From: Desulfovibrionaceae bacterium UBA6814
Lineage (GTDB): Bacteria > Desulfobacterota > Desulfovibrionia > Desulfovibrionales > Desulfovibrionaceae
DNA length: 6,927 nucleotides
Direction of reading: 5' to 3'
Assembly (NCBI GenBank): GCA_002452635.1
Contig: DKEU01000082.1
Location: 1 to 6,927, forward strand
Under the pieces are notes generated by a model that was not told where the DNA came from, searched no databases, and saw only the letters and a list, made by a program, of their open reading frames with translations. Of the stretch, positions 4,681 to 6,927 are shown piece by piece. How positions within the stretch are numbered: position 1 is the stretch's first letter; the number at the start of each line of letters is the position of its first letter. Both the position numbers and the translations under genes were made by a program.

Positions 4681-6801
4681 TCAACCGTTCGCCGCGTCCT
4701 CGGCGCAGACCGTGACCCGGACGTCGGCCACGATGGCCCCGCCGGGGTGCGCCAGCACCGGGTTGAATTCGGCCTCCATGATCTGGGGGAAGTCCAGGGC
4801 CAGCTGGGACATGGTGAGCAGGATGTCCTCGATGGCGTTGAAGTCCACCGGCTGCTCGCCGCGCACCCCGCGCAGGAGCGGGAAGCTCTTGATCTCGCGG
4901 ATCATCTGCTTGGCGTCGTCCATGGACAGGGGCACCAGGCGGATGGCCACGTCCTTGAGCACCTCCACGTAGATGCCGCCCAGGCCGAAGAGGATCATGG
5001 GCCCGAACTGCGGATCGCGCTTGAACCCGATGATGCACTCCTTGCAGCCCTTGGGGGCCATGCTCTGCACCAGGCAGCCGGTGATGTAGGCGTCGGGGCG
5101 CAGGCTCTTGGCCCGGGTGGTGATGTCGTGGAAGGTCCGGGACACGGCGTCCGCGTCGGCCAGGCCCACCTTCACGCCGCCCACGTCGCTCTTGTGGCTG
5201 ATCTGGGGCGAGGCGATCTTGAGCACCACCGGGAAGCCGATCTGCTTGGCCGCGGCCACGGCCTCCGCGGAGGTGCGGGCCAGGATGGTGTTGGGGATGG
5301 GCAGCTCGTAGGCCTTGAGCAGCTCCTGGGCCTGGAACTCCACGATCTCGGTGCACCCCTGGATGCGGGCCGCGTCCAGGACCTTCTGGGCCCGGGGCTT
5401 GTCGCGGCGGTAGCACACCTGCACCGGCGCGGGCCGCTCCTTCCACTGGGAGAAGAGGTACATGGTCTCGATGGCGGCGATGGCCGGCTCGGGGAAGCCG
5501 TAGCAGGGGATGCCGGCCCGGGTGAGGATCTCCTCCCCGGCCTTGACCCGCTTGCGGCCCATGAAGCAGGCGAACACCGGCTTGTCGCAGGTCTTGGCGA
5601 CATCCACGATGGCCTGGCCGGTCTCGGGAATCTGGGCCGAGGCCGTGGGCGAGAGCAGCACCAGGACGGCGTGGACCATGGGGTCCTTGGCCACCACCTC
5701 CAGGGTCTTGCGGTAGCGCTCCGCGTCCGCGTCGCCGATGATGTCCACCGGGTTGTACACCGCGGCGAAGGGCGGCAGCAGGGCGAGCAGTTCGTTGACC
5801 GTGGTGGAGGACAGGGAGCCCATGATGAGCTTGGACTTCTCGGCCGCGTCCGCAGCCAGGATGCCCGGGCCGCCGGAGTTGGTGACGATGGCCAGGTTGG
5901 GGCCCTTGGGCAGGGGCTGGTTGGAGAAGGCCAGGGCCAGGTTGAAGAGCGAGGCCACGTCGCGCACCCGGATGATGCCGGCCTGGTGGAACGCGGCCTG
6001 GTAGGCCTGGTCCGACCCGGCGATGGCCCCGGTGTGGCTGGAGGCGGCCTTGGCGCCGGCCGCGGTGGTGCCGCTCTTGATGAGGATCACCGGCTTGACC
6101 GCGGTCACCGCCTCGGCGGCGCGCATGAAGCGGGGGCCGTCCTCCACGCCCTCCATGTAGCCCAGGATGACCTTGGTCTCGGGGTCGTCCTTCAGGTAGT
6201 CGAGCATGTGCGATTCGTCGATGACCGCCTTGTTGCCCAGGGACACGAACTTGGAGAACCCGATGTTCTCGCCCATGGCCCAGTCCAGGATGGCCACGCA
6301 CAGGGCCCCGGACTGGGAGAAGAAGGCGATGTTGCCGGGGTTGGGCTGGTCCGCGGCAAAGGAGGCGTTGACCTTGGCCCCGGTGCTCATGAGGCCCAGG
6401 CAGTTGGGGCCCAGGAGCGCGATGCCGTGCTCCCGGGCGATGGCCACCAGCTTCTGCTCCAGGTAGTAGCCCTCGCGGCCCACTTCCTTGAACCCGGCGG
6501 TGATGACCACCGCGCTCTTGACCTTCTTGGCGGCCAACTGTTCCATGGCGCCGACGACATGGGCCGGCGGGATGCAGATCACCGCCATGTCCAGGGCCTC
6601 GGGCAGGTCGGCGATGTTGGCCACGGCCTGCAGGCCGAACATCTCCCCGCCCTTGGGGTTGACGGGGTAGATTTTTCCCGCGAAACCGGCCTGGACCATG
6701 TTGGACAAAACACTGTGGCCGACCTTGCCCGGAACGGCCGATGCGCCGATAATGGCGACCGAAGCCGGGGCGAAGAGGGCGTCTAGGTCGAATGTAGCCA
6801 T
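4681..6801 (-). CDS. Acetate/acyl-CoA ligase (ADP-forming), fused alpha and beta chains
   Basis: This one-chain enzyme of about 706 residues converts acyl-CoA (probably acetyl-CoA), ADP and phosphate to the acid, CoA and ATP, conserving energy by substrate-level phosphorylation in the cytoplasm; the reaction is reversible. Counted from the alternative start at 6825, the CoA-binding domain is at about 18-110 (SVAIIGAS, KIYPVNPKG, CIPP). The succinyl-CoA-ligase-like domains at about 140-460 include LLGPNCLG, FFSQSGAL, the phosphohistidine motif SSHTGAIAGSD (His264) and VTNSGGPGILAAD. The beta-type ATP-grasp domain at about 490-705 includes FPVVLKIASP, HKSDVGGV (second phosphorylated His544), FGLGGIYVEVLKDV and EFNPVL. 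All expected active-site residues are present. Neither ATG (6825 or 6801) has a good Shine-Dalgarno site; 6801 is preferred because family members begin close to the LFAPASVAIIGAS block. Substrate range cannot be read from sequence; aryl or branched acyl-CoA use is possible. Confidence 0.92.
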   Translation of the reverse strand: MATFDLDALFAPASVAIIGASAVPGKVGHSVLSNMVQAGFAGKIYPVNPKGGEMFGLQAVANIADLPEALDMAVICIPPAHVVGAMEQLAAKKVKSAVVITAGFKEVGREGYYLEQKLVAIAREHGIALLGPNCLGLMSTGAKVNASFAADQPNPGNIAFFSQSGALCVAILDWAMGENIGFSKFVSLGNKAVIDESHMLDYLKDDPETKVILGYMEGVEDGPRFMRAAEAVTAVKPVILIKSGTTAAGAKAASSHTGAIAGSDQAYQAAFHQAGIIRVRDVASLFNLALAFSNQPLPKGPNLAIVTNSGGPGILAADAAEKSKLIMGSLSSTTVNELLALLPPFAAVYNPVDIIGDADAERYRKTLEVVAKDPMVHAVLVLLSPTASAQIPETGQAIVDVAKTCDKPVFACFMGRKRVKAGEEILTRAGIPCYGFPEPAIAAIETMYLFSQWKERPAPVQVCYRRDKPRAQKVLDAARIQGCTEIVEFQAQELLKAYELPIPNTILARTSAEAVAAAKQIGFPVVLKIASPQISHKSDVGGVKVGLADADAVSRTFHDITTRAKSLRPDAYITGCLVQSMAPKGCKECIIGFKRDPQFGPMILFGLGGIYVEVLKDVAIRLVPLSMDDAKQMIREIKSFPLLRGVRGEQPVDFNAIEDILLTMSQLALDFPQIMEAEFNPVLAHPGGAIVADVRVTVCAEDAANG

Positions 6802-6825
6802 GGTGTGCAAGCGGAGTACGCTCAT

Positions 6826-6842
6826 GGATGAAAGGTTGAAAA
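6826..6842 (-). repeat. Motif shared by the upstream regions of the two leftward genes (copy 2)
   Basis: GGATGAAAGGTTGAAAA on the plus strand, directly before the alternative start at 6825. It equals the 13-base motif at 4650-4662 apart from a 4-base insertion. In the predicted message it would lie in the 5' leader. Confidence 0.3.
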
Positions 6843-6853
6843 CGCTCCAGACA

Positions 6854-6882
6854 TCTATTTCTCATAGCTTTTCGCAAGTCAA
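6854..6882 (-). promoter_or_regulatory. Candidate promoter of the ADP-forming acetyl-CoA synthetase gene
   Basis: On the minus strand TTGACT (6882-6877, five of six) is followed after 17 bases by AATAGA (6859-6854), a poor -10. The stretch 6843-6882 is clearly more AT-rich than the genes around it, as promoters in GC-rich genomes often are. The remainder of the right end (6883-6927) shows no gene or site that can be supported. Confidence 0.35.
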
Positions 6883-6927
6883 GTTGCTGGAAACCGCGCT
6901 TACCCATTCTTCCTGCGCCAATGAATG

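Noticed and set aside
4637..6907. Very long minus-strand frame of 756 codons and its plus-strand counterpart of 679 codons (4747-6786)
   Set aside because: Both are alternate-frame shadows of the ADP-forming acetyl-CoA synthetase, rich in Gly, Arg, Pro or in His, Gly, Leu, while the true frame carries all the family motifs.
1..6927. CRISPR array, tRNA, rRNA or riboswitch
   Set aside because: No spaced direct repeats, no cloverleaf-like segments and no intergenic stretch long enough or structured like a riboswitch were seen.

Overview
The window is GC-rich throughout, carries densely packed genes and has no RNA genes. The gene content suggests a Gram-negative anaerobe, most likely a deltaproteobacterium of the Desulfovibrio type. 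The clues are a surE remnant, a class II aldolase next to a GAPDH, and an ADP-forming acetyl-CoA synthetase paired with a BioD/DRTGG protein. The organism assignment is an inference from gene content and composition, not from a marker gene.

The left part (1-2367) reads rightward. It holds the 3' third of surE, then a tightly spaced fba-gap pair (class II fructose-bisphosphate aldolase and type I GAPDH, 22 bases apart). The pair ends at a strong intrinsic terminator. The GAPDH has the cofactor-pocket residues of NADP-accepting enzymes rather than those of classical NAD-specific glycolytic ones.

The middle part (2368-3464) is a small accessory island. A RelE/HigB-like toxin gene and an XRE-type antitoxin gene overlap by 32 bases. 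They are driven by a well-formed promoter that is almost wholly covered by a palindrome, so autorepression is likely, and the toxin message may be leaderless. The module ends in a terminator almost identical to the one after gap, so it sits between two copies of the same hairpin. Converging on it from the other strand is a lone HTH gene of the HigA/HTH_37 type. Its own promoter has a perfect palindrome between -35 and -10, and there is no toxin partner next to it.

The right part (3465-6927) reads leftward. A one-chain (alpha plus beta) ADP-forming acyl/acetyl-CoA synthetase is followed, 90 bases downstream, by a protein with the BioD-like and DRTGG domains that form the N-terminal half of long phosphotransacetylases, but without the catalytic phosphotransacetylase domain. 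A 15-bp perfect hairpin closes this unit. Together these genes probably convert acetyl-CoA to acetate with ATP formation (or the reverse), the second protein being a possible sensor or regulator.

Nothing here is clearly a new type of system. The most interesting items are the promoter/operator design of the two antitoxin-type regulators, the duplicated terminators around the toxin module, the GAPDH cofactor pocket, and the altered P-loop of the DRTGG protein.
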